Assembly (NCBI GenBank): GCA_021736475.1
Contig: JAIPFV010000011.1
Coordinates: 1 to 46,810, forward strand
From: Spirochaetia bacterium
GTDB taxonomy: Bacteria; Spirochaetota; Spirochaetia; DSM-16054; Sediminispirochaetaceae
Direction of reading: 5' to 3'
Length of the DNA stretch: 46,810 bases
Positions 1 through 8,125 of the stretch are shown piece by piece. Made by a program: the position numbers and the translations under genes. The notes under the pieces are model-generated. The model worked only from the letters and a program-made list of their open reading frames with translations. It made no database searches and had not been told where the DNA came from. Numbering within the stretch: the stretch's first letter is position 1; every line of letters begins with the position of its first letter.

Positions 1-2468
1 GTATTTACCGCAATCCGTTCAGCACCGTTTTTTTCAGTGCGGTTTCGACTGTTGATTCCCGGGATGTAACGGCGACGACCGAGCATTGTTTCCGAGTAGC
101 CCGACTTTTCAGTGGACTCAACGGTTTTATGAATATACTCCTGTATTTTTGCATAGCGATTAAAATAAGCGGTTATAAATTCATCCGCCCTGGCCCGCGG
201 TATTTTAAGCTCATTGGACAGGCGAAACCCCGACATACCATACATCACTCCAAAGTTGATGGTTTTAGCAATCCGGCGCTGCTCGGAGCTCACATCCTGC
301 GGGTCAACTCCAAAAATGAGGGCACCAGTGCGGCTATGCACATCACTGCCGCTGCGGAAAGCTTCCTGCAGCTCCGGGTCACCGGACAGATGAGCCAGTA
401 CCACCAGCTCAATCTGGCTGTAGTCGGCGCTAATCAACTTCCAGCCCTGCTGCGGTACAAACGCCTTTCGGATACGCCTGCCGGCCTCCTCGCGTATTGG
501 TATATTCTGCAGGTTCGGATCACGACTGGAAAGCCTGCCGGTAGCGGTACCGGTCTGGATAAAGCGGGAATGGATTCGCCCGGTTTTCTCATTTATCAAT
601 TCGGGAAGCGTATCAACATAAGTTGACTTCAGTTTTGAAATTCCACGATGCCGAAGCACAAGCTGGGGAACTATATCCTCTTCCGAGAGCTGCTGCAGTA
701 CATTCAGGTCGGTTGAATAACCGGTTTTAGTTTTTTTAACCGGCTTCAGCTTTCGCTCTACAAACAGCACCTCCTGGAGCTGCTTGGTTGAGCTGATATT
801 GAACTCGTACCCAACTTCCGAGTAGATTTCCTGCTGGATCTCTTCCAGTTCTCTGCTCATCTCCTTAGAATATTGCTGTAAGGGTTCAGCGGCTAAACGG
901 ATGCCGCGCAGCTCCATCCTGGCCAGAATGCTTACGAGGGGCATTTCTACCTTGGTGAAAAGAGAGGTAAAACCCATTTCCTTCAATCGTGGTGCAAATA
1001 CCTCATAAAAGCGGAGAGTTACATCGGCATCTTCAGCTGCATATTCGGTGGCGCTCATCAACTCAACATCCGAGAAGAGGTTCCCCTTCTGTACCACATC
1101 ACTGTAACGGATTGTCTTATATCCAAGATGCTTCTCAGCGAGACTGTCCATACCATAACTCATAGTAGTGGTATCGAGCAGCCAGGCTGCAATCATTGTA
1201 TCAAAGCTTAGATTGTGAACATCGATTCCCCAGCGGGAAAGCACCTTATAATCGTATTTAAAATTATGGCCTACCAGCTCCAACTGGCTATCCTGCAGTA
1301 ACCCAGTCAAGACCGACTTCACTTCTTCTTCCGGCAGCACCTTTCGGCCTCCGGCGGTGAGCGGAATATAGGCAGCCTGCCCTGTTACATAGGCAATACT
1401 GAACCCCACCGGGTCTGCCGTCATTTCATTCAAACTGGTGGTCTCTACGTCGAAGGCAAAGCGACCGGCTTTTTGCACCTTGCGAACCAGTTCTTCAAGC
1501 TCGTCTATAGTGCTAATCGTAGTGTAGTTGCCGCGCTCTGCATAACCAGGTGACTGCTGATTTCCCGGCTCCAGCACCTGCTGTTCCTGTTTTTGACTGA
1601 GCGCTTCGCCTTGGGCGTGCTCGGCAAGGGATTTAGCACCATACTTTAGCAACAGAGGCACCGCTGCCTTGCGGTTTATGCTCTCCAGCGAAAACTCCTC
1701 CAAATCGGTGGGACATTCATCTGCAGTGTGCAATACGACCAACTCACGACTAAGATAGGCGGAGTCACGTCCCTCTTCAAGCTTTTTCTGCTCGCCCTTA
1801 CTGCACTCTTCCAGATGCTCATATATGCCGTCCAGGGTATTATACTTCTGCAGCAGCTTCACCGCCGTTTTAGGACCGATCCCCTTTACTCCAGGGATGT
1901 TATCGGCCGAATCACCCATCAATGACAGGTAATCGATTACCTGCTCAGCCCCAATCCCGTAGTCATTCTTTACTTCACGAGGGCCTATGTTTCTATATTT
2001 CCCGTTCTCCGGACGGAGCATGCTTACCCGGTCGTCTACCAGCTGCAGTAAATCTTTGTCACCGGATATAATATAACAGTTACGTTCTGCTTCACTGCAG
2101 ACCCGGGCAAGGGTAGCAATAATATCATCGGCCTCAACTCCGTCCTGCCGCAAGACCTTTACTTGCATCGCAGTCAACACTTCTTCTATAAAGGGTATCT
2201 GTGCATGCAAGTCGTCCGGAGCCTTTTCCCGGTTTGCTTTATACGGTTCGTACATTTCATGGCGAAAAGTGGGTACCCGGGAATCCATTACGACTGCAAA
2301 GTACTGAGGATTGTAATTGTCGAACAACGATAAGAGTGTACGAAAAAAGCCGAAGAGAGCGGACACATTCCGCCCTTCAGAGTCTGTCAACGGTCGATTT
2401 ATAAATGCAAAATATGAGCGGTAGATTATACTGTAACCATCTACTAAATAGAGAGCGTCTTTTTTCAT
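1..2468 (-). CDS. polA: DNA polymerase I (C-terminus cut by window edge)
   Basis: Family A DNA polymerase for Okazaki fragment processing and repair. The gene reads leftwards from an ATG at 2468 and runs off the left edge; about 822 codons are visible of a usual 850-930. The N-terminal 5'-3' exonuclease domain begins MKKDALYLVDGYS and contains GDKDLLQL and SLMGDSADNIPGVKGIG. The middle 3'-5' exonuclease domain keeps its acidic residues (FAFDVETT, GHNFKYD, YAAEDAD), so proofreading is probably active. The polymerase domain shows motif A (SADYSQIELVVLAH) and motif B (KTINFGVMYGM); motif C lies outside the window. The start codon overlaps the stop of the preceding small gene as ATGA, so translation is probably coupled to a flagellar-type operon, which is an unusual place for polA. 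Confidence 0.97.
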   Translation of the reverse strand, partial: MKKDALYLVDGYSIIYRSYFAFINRPLTDSEGRNVSALFGFFRTLLSLFDNYNPQYFAVVMDSRVPTFRHEMYEPYKANREKAPDDLHAQIPFIEEVLTAMQVKVLRQDGVEADDIIATLARVCSEAERNCYIISGDKDLLQLVDDRVSMLRPENGKYRNIGPREVKNDYGIGAEQVIDYLSLMGDSADNIPGVKGIGPKTAVKLLQKYNTLDGIYEHLEECSKGEQKKLEEGRDSAYLSRELVVLHTADECPTDLEEFSLESINRKAAVPLLLKYGAKSLAEHAQGEALSQKQEQQVLEPGNQQSPGYAERGNYTTISTIDELEELVRKVQKAGRFAFDVETTSLNEMTADPVGFSIAYVTGQAAYIPLTAGGRKVLPEEEVKSVLTGLLQDSQLELVGHNFKYDYKVLSRWGIDVHNLSFDTMIAAWLLDTTTMSYGMDSLAEKHLGYKTIRYSDVVQKGNLFSDVELMSATEYAAEDADVTLRFYEVFAPRLKEMGFTSLFTKVEMPLVSILARMELRGIRLAAEPLQQYSKEMSRELEEIQQEIYSEVGYEFNISSTKQLQEVLFVERKLKPVKKTKTGYSTDLNVLQQLSEEDIVPQLVLRHRGISKLKSTYVDTLPELINEKTGRIHSRFIQTGTATGRLSSRDPNLQNIPIREEAGRRIRKAFVPQQGWKLISADYSQIELVVLAHLSGDPELQEAFRSGSDVHSRTGALIFGVDPQDVSSEQRRIAKTINFGVMYGMSGFRLSNELKIPRARADEFITAYFNRYAKIQEYIHKTVESTEKSGYSETMLGRRRYIPGINSRNRTEKNGAERIAVN

Positions 2469-2857
2469 CCTTGTATATCTATGAAGCGAGATTTTGGAGC
2501 TGCATCTCCCCGCCCGGTGCGGGTTTGAAAGCGACGAATATTCTTCAAATTATGGGTGAGAACCCTGAGTTCCGCCGTCAAATTTTCCTGATTTGTATGG
2601 TTTTTTTCCAGTGCGGTTTCGCACTTGTCGTTAAAGCTCTTATTCAGACTCTGTTGAAGTTGCTGCCCTTCTCGCACTGAAGGAGACCCCTCATCAGCAG
2701 CAGCGACATCATTATGCACAGCGGAAATAACTTTCTGTAGTCCCTCCAGGCGGTCCACAAGTTCCTGTTCCATCCGAACATGAATCGTCAGTTTATCGGC
2801 ATCACTGCAAGAGATATCTTCGCCCTGCAAATCTAAAACCTTTAAATAGGTATCCAT
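2465..2857 (-). CDS. Putative flagellar export chaperone (FlgN/FliT-like), 130 aa
   Basis: Small, highly charged, almost entirely helical protein starting MDTYLKVLDL. The segment LVDRLEGLQKVISAVHND resembles the leucine-rich helix of FlgN/FliT-type flagellar chaperones, and the gene directly follows fliS, a chaperone gene itself. The ATG at 2857 is preferred because AGGGA lies 5 nt upstream on the coding strand; a longer in-frame start would run into fliS. Its TGA overlaps the polA ATG. Family assignment rests on size, helicity and context rather than a diagnostic motif, so the function is an inference. Confidence 0.6.
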   Translation of the reverse strand: MDTYLKVLDLQGEDISCSDADKLTIHVRMEQELVDRLEGLQKVISAVHNDVAAADEGSPSVREGQQLQQSLNKSFNDKCETALEKNHTNQENLTAELRVLTHNLKNIRRFQTRTGRGDAAPKSRFIDIQG

Positions 2858-2919
2858 TACACTTTCCCTGAGATACAGATAGGTGAGTAATGTGCTGTGT
2901 GCAGGATTAGATCGCCGAA

Positions 2920-3342
2920 TCATCCTGCTACGTTGACACCGCCGGAATTCTGGCCGCCGTTTTGAGCTTTGTTGACCACTTGGTCCCATGCTGTACGCAG
3001 CTCATTTAACTGACTGCGAACGGTACTCAGCATATCGGCGTCCTTCTTCATGTTCGCCTGCATCATATGCTGGTTGAAAAACATGTATAGGCTATACAGG
3101 CCTTGCGCAATATCACCGCCCTTTTCAAAGTCAAGGGAGACCATCAGCTCTGTAACCATGTCCTGAGCCCGTAAAATAGCACTGTTTACTTTATCATACT
3201 CACGGGTGTTGTCTTTCAACAGGTGAATTGCAGTATCCAACTGTCGCAAAGACTCATCATACAACATGATTATGATTTTGCCCTGGCTGGCAGTTTTAAT
3301 GTGGGTTTCTCTGTACGCATTCAGTCTGTTCTGCATGCTCAC
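2920..3342 (-). CDS. fliS: Flagellar export chaperone FliS
   Basis: Cytoplasmic chaperone that binds flagellin C-termini and prevents premature polymerisation before export. The 140-residue protein has the family-typical N-terminus (RLNAYRETHIKTASQGKIIIMLYDE) and length, plus the central LRAQDMVTELMVSLDFEKGGDIA region. The start is GTG at 3342, five bases after a GGAGG ribosome site; an ATG two codons on is an alternative. It is the first gene of a minus-strand unit fliS - putative chaperone - polA. Its C-terminal tail is glycine/asparagine rich. Confidence 0.95.
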   Translation of the reverse strand: MSMQNRLNAYRETHIKTASQGKIIIMLYDESLRQLDTAIHLLKDNTREYDKVNSAILRAQDMVTELMVSLDFEKGGDIAQGLYSLYMFFNQHMMQANMKKDADMLSTVRSQLNELRTAWDQVVNKAQNGGQNSGGVNVAG

Positions 3343-3427
3343 AATAACCTCCCCTCCCTGTATATACGTGTCTGTTTATTATCTTCGGCTTTCAACATGT
3401 TTCTCTTAACCACTTTTCCTCTGTTCC

Positions 3428-3456
3428 TTCATAATAGTATCATAGTTTTGTGTCAA
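3428..3456 (-). promoter_or_regulatory. Sigma70-type promoter of fliS unit
   Basis: On the minus strand a consensus TTGACA (3451-3456) is followed by TATGAA at 17 bp spacing (3428-3433) or the better hexamer TATTAT at 14 bp (3431-3436). It lies about 85 bp before the fliS GTG and just past the stop of the upstream gene. No flagellar sigma28 motif was recognised here. Confidence 0.55.
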
Positions 3457-3477
3457 AAATCACCCCATCTAGACTTC

Positions 3478-5796
3478 TCATCGAGCATGTTCAATAAGAG
3501 TGGACACCGGAACTACCGTATATCCCTTCGAGACTAAACCATCAATCAGCAAATCAAGATATTGAAACAGATAGTCGTCCCGACCGCCCTTTACCGTACC
3601 AATCCTAATTGGAATAATCGAGCCAGGTTTCTTTTTCTGCAGAACCCTCTCGACCAGTTCAGGCGAAGCACGGTACATTCCATTCTGCTGGTCCTTGGAC
3701 ACCCAATCCAGGGGGTCTAGATCATAGCCAATATAAGTATAGTTCATCTCGCTGGAAGCTTCAATAATTTGATTATTCACAAAATAATAAGGGCTGTGCC
3801 ATAAGAGGGCCAGCTCATTCCCCCGACCGCTGTCAGCGGCAGTGATGTTGAAGTATTCATCCTCGTTGCGGGCCAATCCCTGCTTGATAAACTCCTTAGA
3901 AATTCGGTAGCGGGCATCGGTCATATCAAAATATGAGTAAAATAGTGAACCGATCTCATGTCCGGACTGTGATAATTCAATTACCGCCTCAGGATTGCGG
4001 CGCATGAACTCTCCATTTACAAAAAAGGTACTCTCAATCCCGTAATCGTGGAGGGTATTCAAAATTTCAGTCAGCCCTTCGATTGAATCGACCGCATTAA
4101 ACACAAGTGCAACCTCCCGGCGGCGGATCCTTGAACCATGGCTGAAATTCTTAAAGTTAACCGGCTCATCCTTATCGGGAAAGGGCTCGTAGGAGTGGCC
4201 GGAATGAGCTCCAAGCTGGGTGGTTTTATACTCCTGAATATGCCGTACCATAATCATATTGGCATAACTGCGGCCCTCGGGATTGTTATTCAGGTACACC
4301 CGATAATCCTCGTTGGCTATAGATGCCTCATTAATATCTACATCATCTGCTTCAGTCCGCGTCCACCCGGTATCTCGATCAAACCCATAGTATTCACCGG
4401 CACTATGTGTATAGACCTTACCGTCGCTCCCATACCCATAGCTGCCCGGCTGACTTAAGGTAACCAGCGTATCATTAGCTTCATTGAGTCGATAGCGTTT
4501 AATATACCTGCGGCCTGATACGATCAGCTCATCTTCGGCTGTCCAGTTAGCGTGCATCGGTTCCGTGTGGGCTAGGGTCTGTTGAGTCTGCCAGCGATCA
4601 TACTGCTTTATCTCTACCCTATCCGGATAGATCAGCGCCGCATGGTCTCCACCGGGGGCAAGCACCATATCCTGCACCTGTTTTGCATCCATTTTTTCGA
4701 AGGAAAGCGAGTCAGTCTCTCCTTTCTTTAGAGCGTCTAAATCAAGTCTGAAAAGGGTGGAATTATTCTGCCCGCCTTGAAAGCTTCCGGTAAGCACAGT
4801 GATTATATCATTTTCAGACCACAAGAGGCTTTTTACCCGGGTATTGCGGGGCAGGTAAAGATAGGGGAGGGACACCGTGGACCCGGTACTCAAATAATCG
4901 TCCCGCTTAAGGTAATACAGTATAAGGTTACGTCCGCCCTTATTAAACAAAAGCTTGCCGCCATCCGGTGACACATAGAAGCTGTCGAAATTAAAATCGA
5001 AATCAAATGGTATCTTACCGACAACCTGGCCCGCATCTAAAAGATCGCTGTAAAAGGAGCGCGTAAAAAATTCCGCACTAAAAATCCGATACAACACCGA
5101 CTCATCAATATAGTAAAGCTGATTCTGCTTTGTCCACTCTACATTTGACAAAGTACCATCACCAATCAATCGCAGCTCTTCATCCATTATTTCATTGCGC
5201 TGCAGCTGATTCATGGAAAAGTAATATAACTTAGCAGCCTTCTCATACACGAAATAACGGGAATCCGGTGCCCAGAGGGCATTCGGCGCCTCGTAAGAGA
5301 CGGTAATTCGATCGGATATAGTGTGGCTGGTACCGTTCTCCACCTCCAATAAGACCAACTCGCCATAAGCATGGCTTACAGGGCGAATAAAAAGCACATA
5401 ACGGCCATCCGGTGAACTGCCCACCTGACGTATTTTACCTGAGTAGACCTCCTCGCCATCGGCAAAGGAGGGAAACTCTTCTACCAGCCTAGGTGCAGTA
5501 ATTCCGTTGCTCCCCACTAACTTACTGCGAAAAATTCCGAAACGGTTCTGTATCTGCAGCTGCTTTGACTTCTCCAGATAGTTCACCCTTTCAGGGAAGA
5601 AAGAGAGCTGCTGTAGCTCTCCACTATCCAGATTTTGAGAAAACACCGTTTGGTAAGTACCGTAACCGGGGCTATCTGCTTCTATAGAAAAAAGCAGCTC
5701 ATTTTCAGGTGATAAGTGCAACCCTTGAAATTCTACCTCGGCATATATCCAAAGGGGAGTACACAGTAACAGCAGGAGAATTATTAAACGTCTCAT
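3478..5796 (-). CDS. Secreted beta-propeller protein with degenerate NodB (polysaccharide deacetylase-like) domain
   Basis: About 772 residues. A Sec signal peptide (MRRLIILLLLLCTPLWIYA) is followed by about 550 residues with repeated WD40/PD40-like blades (SSPDGRYVLF, WAPDSRYFVYE, VSPDGGKLLFN, LAPGGDHAALI). The last ~210 residues have the NodB fold: ALVFNAVDS, GIESTFFVNG, SGHEIGSLFYSYFD, WHSPYY, YDLDPLDW, KKPGSIIPIRIG. Compared with active deacetylases the TFDD aspartates are N and A, the HxxxH metal ligands are L and Y, the Arg of RxPY is His, and the C-terminal LxH histidine is Arg. It is therefore probably a binding or structural pseudoenzyme in the periplasm. The ATG at 5796 is preferred by the signal peptide although it lacks a good ribosome site; TTG at 5838, just after the upstream stop, is the alternative. 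Confidence 0.8.
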   Translation of the reverse strand: MRRLIILLLLLCTPLWIYAEVEFQGLHLSPENELLFSIEADSPGYGTYQTVFSQNLDSGELQQLSFFPERVNYLEKSKQLQIQNRFGIFRSKLVGSNGITAPRLVEEFPSFADGEEVYSGKIRQVGSSPDGRYVLFIRPVSHAYGELVLLEVENGTSHTISDRITVSYEAPNALWAPDSRYFVYEKAAKLYYFSMNQLQRNEIMDEELRLIGDGTLSNVEWTKQNQLYYIDESVLYRIFSAEFFTRSFYSDLLDAGQVVGKIPFDFDFNFDSFYVSPDGGKLLFNKGGRNLILYYLKRDDYLSTGSTVSLPYLYLPRNTRVKSLLWSENDIITVLTGSFQGGQNNSTLFRLDLDALKKGETDSLSFEKMDAKQVQDMVLAPGGDHAALIYPDRVEIKQYDRWQTQQTLAHTEPMHANWTAEDELIVSGRRYIKRYRLNEANDTLVTLSQPGSYGYGSDGKVYTHSAGEYYGFDRDTGWTRTEADDVDINEASIANEDYRVYLNNNPEGRSYANMIMVRHIQEYKTTQLGAHSGHSYEPFPDKDEPVNFKNFSHGSRIRRREVALVFNAVDSIEGLTEILNTLHDYGIESTFFVNGEFMRRNPEAVIELSQSGHEIGSLFYSYFDMTDARYRISKEFIKQGLARNEDEYFNITAADSGRGNELALLWHSPYYFVNNQIIEASSEMNYTYIGYDLDPLDWVSKDQQNGMYRASPELVERVLQKKKPGSIIPIRIGTVKGGRDDYLFQYLDLLIDGLVSKGYTVVPVSTLIEHAR

Positions 5797-5842
5797 CCTG
5801 GTATGTATTTCGGCATTAATGCGGTGTAAGTTCAACAAAAAT

Positions 5843-6019
5843 CTAATCCGTTTTCATTTCTGAGGGTACTGCTTCAAGAAAATCGACCAATTCCTGCTCC
5901 AGTTGTTCCAATTTATGCTCTAAGCTCGATATTCGCTCCAAAGCGTTGCTGGAGGCTACTTTTTCTAGTTTTTGAAAAGAGTCTTCAATCATTACTTCAA
6001 AACCTTCCGCGGTCTCCAT
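5843..6019 (-). CDS. Small coiled-coil protein (58 aa), SlyX-like in size
   Basis: Short charged protein, METAEGFEVMIEDSF..., whose second half carries heptad leucines (ISSLEHKLEQLEQELVDFLEA), predicting a coiled coil. It sits 4 bp after the PhnP-like gene and 4-46 bp before the secreted propeller gene, in one minus-strand operon. A downstream ATG at 5992 has a better ribosome site (GGAAGG) and would give a 49-residue protein. Size and coiled-coil character recall SlyX, but no diagnostic residues are seen, so function is unknown. Confidence 0.55.
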   Translation of the reverse strand: METAEGFEVMIEDSFQKLEKVASSNALERISSLEHKLEQLEQELVDFLEAVPSEMKTD

Positions 6020-6023
6020 AATT

Positions 6024-6806
6024 TTAATTATACGAGTTCTTCTCACTGCAATCAAGCTCCATTTCCAATCCGTCGAAGGCCGGTTCAACACCCTCCGGAA
6101 GCTGGTGTGAAAGAATCTGATGCTCCACATTATGACAGAGATGAGTCAGAAACGCCCTTCGCGGGGCAATCCGCTGAATTGTCTCTAAGGCCTGATTTAT
6201 ACTGAAGTGAGTTGGATGGGGTCTATAGCGAAGGGCATCCATTATTAATACCTCCAAGCCTTCCAATAAAGGGTAGCTCTCATCCGGGATGGAACTACAG
6301 TCGGTTAAATAGGCAAAGGGGCCTATACGATAGCCTAAAATAGGCAGGCTGCCGTGAAGTACAGGTATTGGCTGTACCCTTACATCGGTAAAGTCTACTG
6401 CTTTTCGACCTAGGGTATTCATGCGGATTCGGGGCACTCCCCCTCCCCGCCCCGAAGCTCTGAATATATAGCTGAATCTATCTTCTATTTCCTTTCTGGT
6501 GTCCGGATCAGCAAAAACTTCAATCGGCTTGCGATGGGTTAACGGACGTAAATCGTCGAGCCCATGAACATGGTCGGCATGGGCATGGGTGAAGAAAATA
6601 CCGTCTATCCCCTGTATGCCGGCCTCGAGGGCTTGCAATCTGAATTCGGTGGCGGTATCAATCAACAGGCTGCTCTCTGCAGTTTTAATGAGTACTGATG
6701 CACGGGTACGCCGGTTTTTAGGATTGCTGGAGGTACAGACCGGACAGCTGCATCCAATCACAGGAACACCGCTGGAGGTGCCTGACCCTAATACGCGAAT
6801 TTTCAT
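6024..6806 (-). CDS. PhnP-like metallo-beta-lactamase-fold hydrolase
   Basis: 260-residue MBL-fold metallohydrolase. The N-terminus (RVLGSGTSSGVPVIGCSCPVC) is typical of PhnP/RNase Z-like phosphodiesterases with an extra Cys-type zinc site. Metal ligands visible: THAHADHVHG, the His of VLHGS, the Asp of LTDCS, and the His of FLTHLCHN. Likely a cyclic phosphate or nucleotide phosphodiesterase; there are no phosphonate genes nearby, so the substrate is unknown. ATG at 6806 is chosen because GGAGG is 5 bp upstream. It follows the MocR gene by 9 bp, suggesting co-transcription. Confidence 0.88.
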   Translation of the reverse strand: MKIRVLGSGTSSGVPVIGCSCPVCTSSNPKNRRTRASVLIKTAESSLLIDTATEFRLQALEAGIQGIDGIFFTHAHADHVHGLDDLRPLTHRKPIEVFADPDTRKEIEDRFSYIFRASGRGGGVPRIRMNTLGRKAVDFTDVRVQPIPVLHGSLPILGYRIGPFAYLTDCSSIPDESYPLLEGLEVLIMDALRYRPHPTHFSINQALETIQRIAPRRAFLTHLCHNVEHQILSHQLPEGVEPAFDGLEMELDCSEKNSYN

Positions 6807-6815
6807 GTACACCTC

Positions 6816-8096
6816 CTATAAAACCGGCCGCTGAAACCCCGTATGCTGGGCCGCAAACAGTGAATCAATATAAGCCGCACCATGTTCAAAGCTCTCATTG
6901 TCCATCCCCAATAAGGAGAGTCGAAAATAGTTGCGCAATTCCGGAGAAAATGAAAAGTTCTTCCCCTCCGCCCATGGGGGAACCGAGACTTTTATCGGTA
7001 TTTCAGTACGAATCCATAAGTTGTACCCAGACTGCTCCCAATCGAGATGAAGGTAGGGGTACTTTGAAAGAATTCCGGTAATAACTTTTTTACGCTGCCC
7101 CAGAACACGCGTACAATGCCCGATATGCTGATCGAGCCGGCCTGATTGGATAAAGCGGGTCAAAAATTTCTGCATTAACGCGGTTGTACCTATATCGGCT
7201 GAATATTTTTTATACAACACCTGACTGTATAAATCTGGGGGTACTGTCATAAATCCAAGGCGAATCCCCGGGGCGGTTACCTTCGACAGGCTTTTAATAT
7301 AGATAGTCCTTCCCGGTATGAGATCAACAAACCGTATAGGAGTGTGGTCAAGATACTCGGATAAATAGTCATCCTCAATTAACATTAGATCGTAGAGCTC
7401 CGCGATTTCAGCTATTTGTTCAATTTTTTCTTTTGAATAACTGATACCAGTGGGATTATGAACCTCGGGCATAGTATAAAAAAAGCGGGCCCCCTCAGCG
7501 GCCAGCTTTTTCAGTACCTGTAAGTCCGGACCATCCTTCAGCAGTGGTACAAACTTGCTAGGCTTAAAAACCGAAATCGCTCCCGAATAAGTTGGATCTT
7601 CGAACATCATCTGTTCGGAAATTTTAAGGTTGTAAAGGCTGCTGCATAGATTGAGCCCCTGCTGAGCACCGCTGATAATCAATGTGGTGGCAGCCGGAAC
7701 CCGATACCGCTTTGAGAGAACTTGAATAAGCTCCGCCTCCCCGCCTATCGGCCCTGAACCAAACAGTCCTCCCTCTTCCCGGAAGAGGTCCTGCATAATA
7801 CCTGCAGCCTCTCGGGTGGGAAAAAGTTCCGCAGACACATAAGCCGAATGAAAGGGATATATTCGATGACTCTCGGGGGTACTCTTTTCCGGATACCGCA
7901 CAAAGGAACCACTTCCAACCCTATTTTCTATATAGCCGTGTGCCTTCAGGCGGTCATAAGCTTTTTTCACCGTCAGCTTATTACAGCCTCTCTGTTCAGC
8001 TATATTGCGGATTGAAGGTAAACGAGCCCCGGGAGAGAACCGTCCATCCTTTATAGATTGCTTTATTTCGTGATAAATATCCTCATATAGGGTCAT
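6816..8096 (-). CDS. MocR-type GntR regulator with aminotransferase domain
   Basis: 426 residues. An N-terminal GntR winged helix (YEDIYHEIKQSIKDGRFSPGARLPSIRNIAEQ) is fused to a class I aminotransferase domain. The PLP lysine is in YIKSLSKVTAPGIRLGF and the PLP-binding Asp in LIEDDYLSEY; MPEVHNPTGISYS matches the family NPTG loop. MocR proteins use PLP-bound amino compounds as effectors. The targets are unknown; the gene lies between phoH and a PhnP-like hydrolase, without a PLP-pathway gene beside it. GAGAGGA precedes the ATG. A 12-bp palindrome lies just upstream at 8113-8124. Confidence 0.93.
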   Translation of the reverse strand: MTLYEDIYHEIKQSIKDGRFSPGARLPSIRNIAEQRGCNKLTVKKAYDRLKAHGYIENRVGSGSFVRYPEKSTPESHRIYPFHSAYVSAELFPTREAAGIMQDLFREEGGLFGSGPIGGEAELIQVLSKRYRVPAATTLIISGAQQGLNLCSSLYNLKISEQMMFEDPTYSGAISVFKPSKFVPLLKDGPDLQVLKKLAAEGARFFYTMPEVHNPTGISYSKEKIEQIAEIAELYDLMLIEDDYLSEYLDHTPIRFVDLIPGRTIYIKSLSKVTAPGIRLGFMTVPPDLYSQVLYKKYSADIGTTALMQKFLTRFIQSGRLDQHIGHCTRVLGQRKKVITGILSKYPYLHLDWEQSGYNLWIRTEIPIKVSVPPWAEGKNFSFSPELRNYFRLSLLGMDNESFEHGAAYIDSLFAAQHTGFQRPVL

Positions 8097-8112
8097 ACTT
8101 TCCTCTCTGTGA

Positions 8113-8124
8113 TCTGCATGCAGA
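8113..8124. promoter_or_regulatory. 12-bp perfect palindrome upstream of MocR gene
   Basis: TCTGCATGCAGA lies between the phoH stop and the MocR ribosome site. It could be an autoregulatory operator half-pair; a single 12-bp palindrome is also not rare by chance. Confidence 0.25.
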
Positions 8125-8125
8125 A

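Noticed and set aside
129-2404. Several plus-strand open frames opposite polA
   Set aside because: They lie antisense to a clearly conserved polymerase, have no ribosome sites and no recognisable domains.
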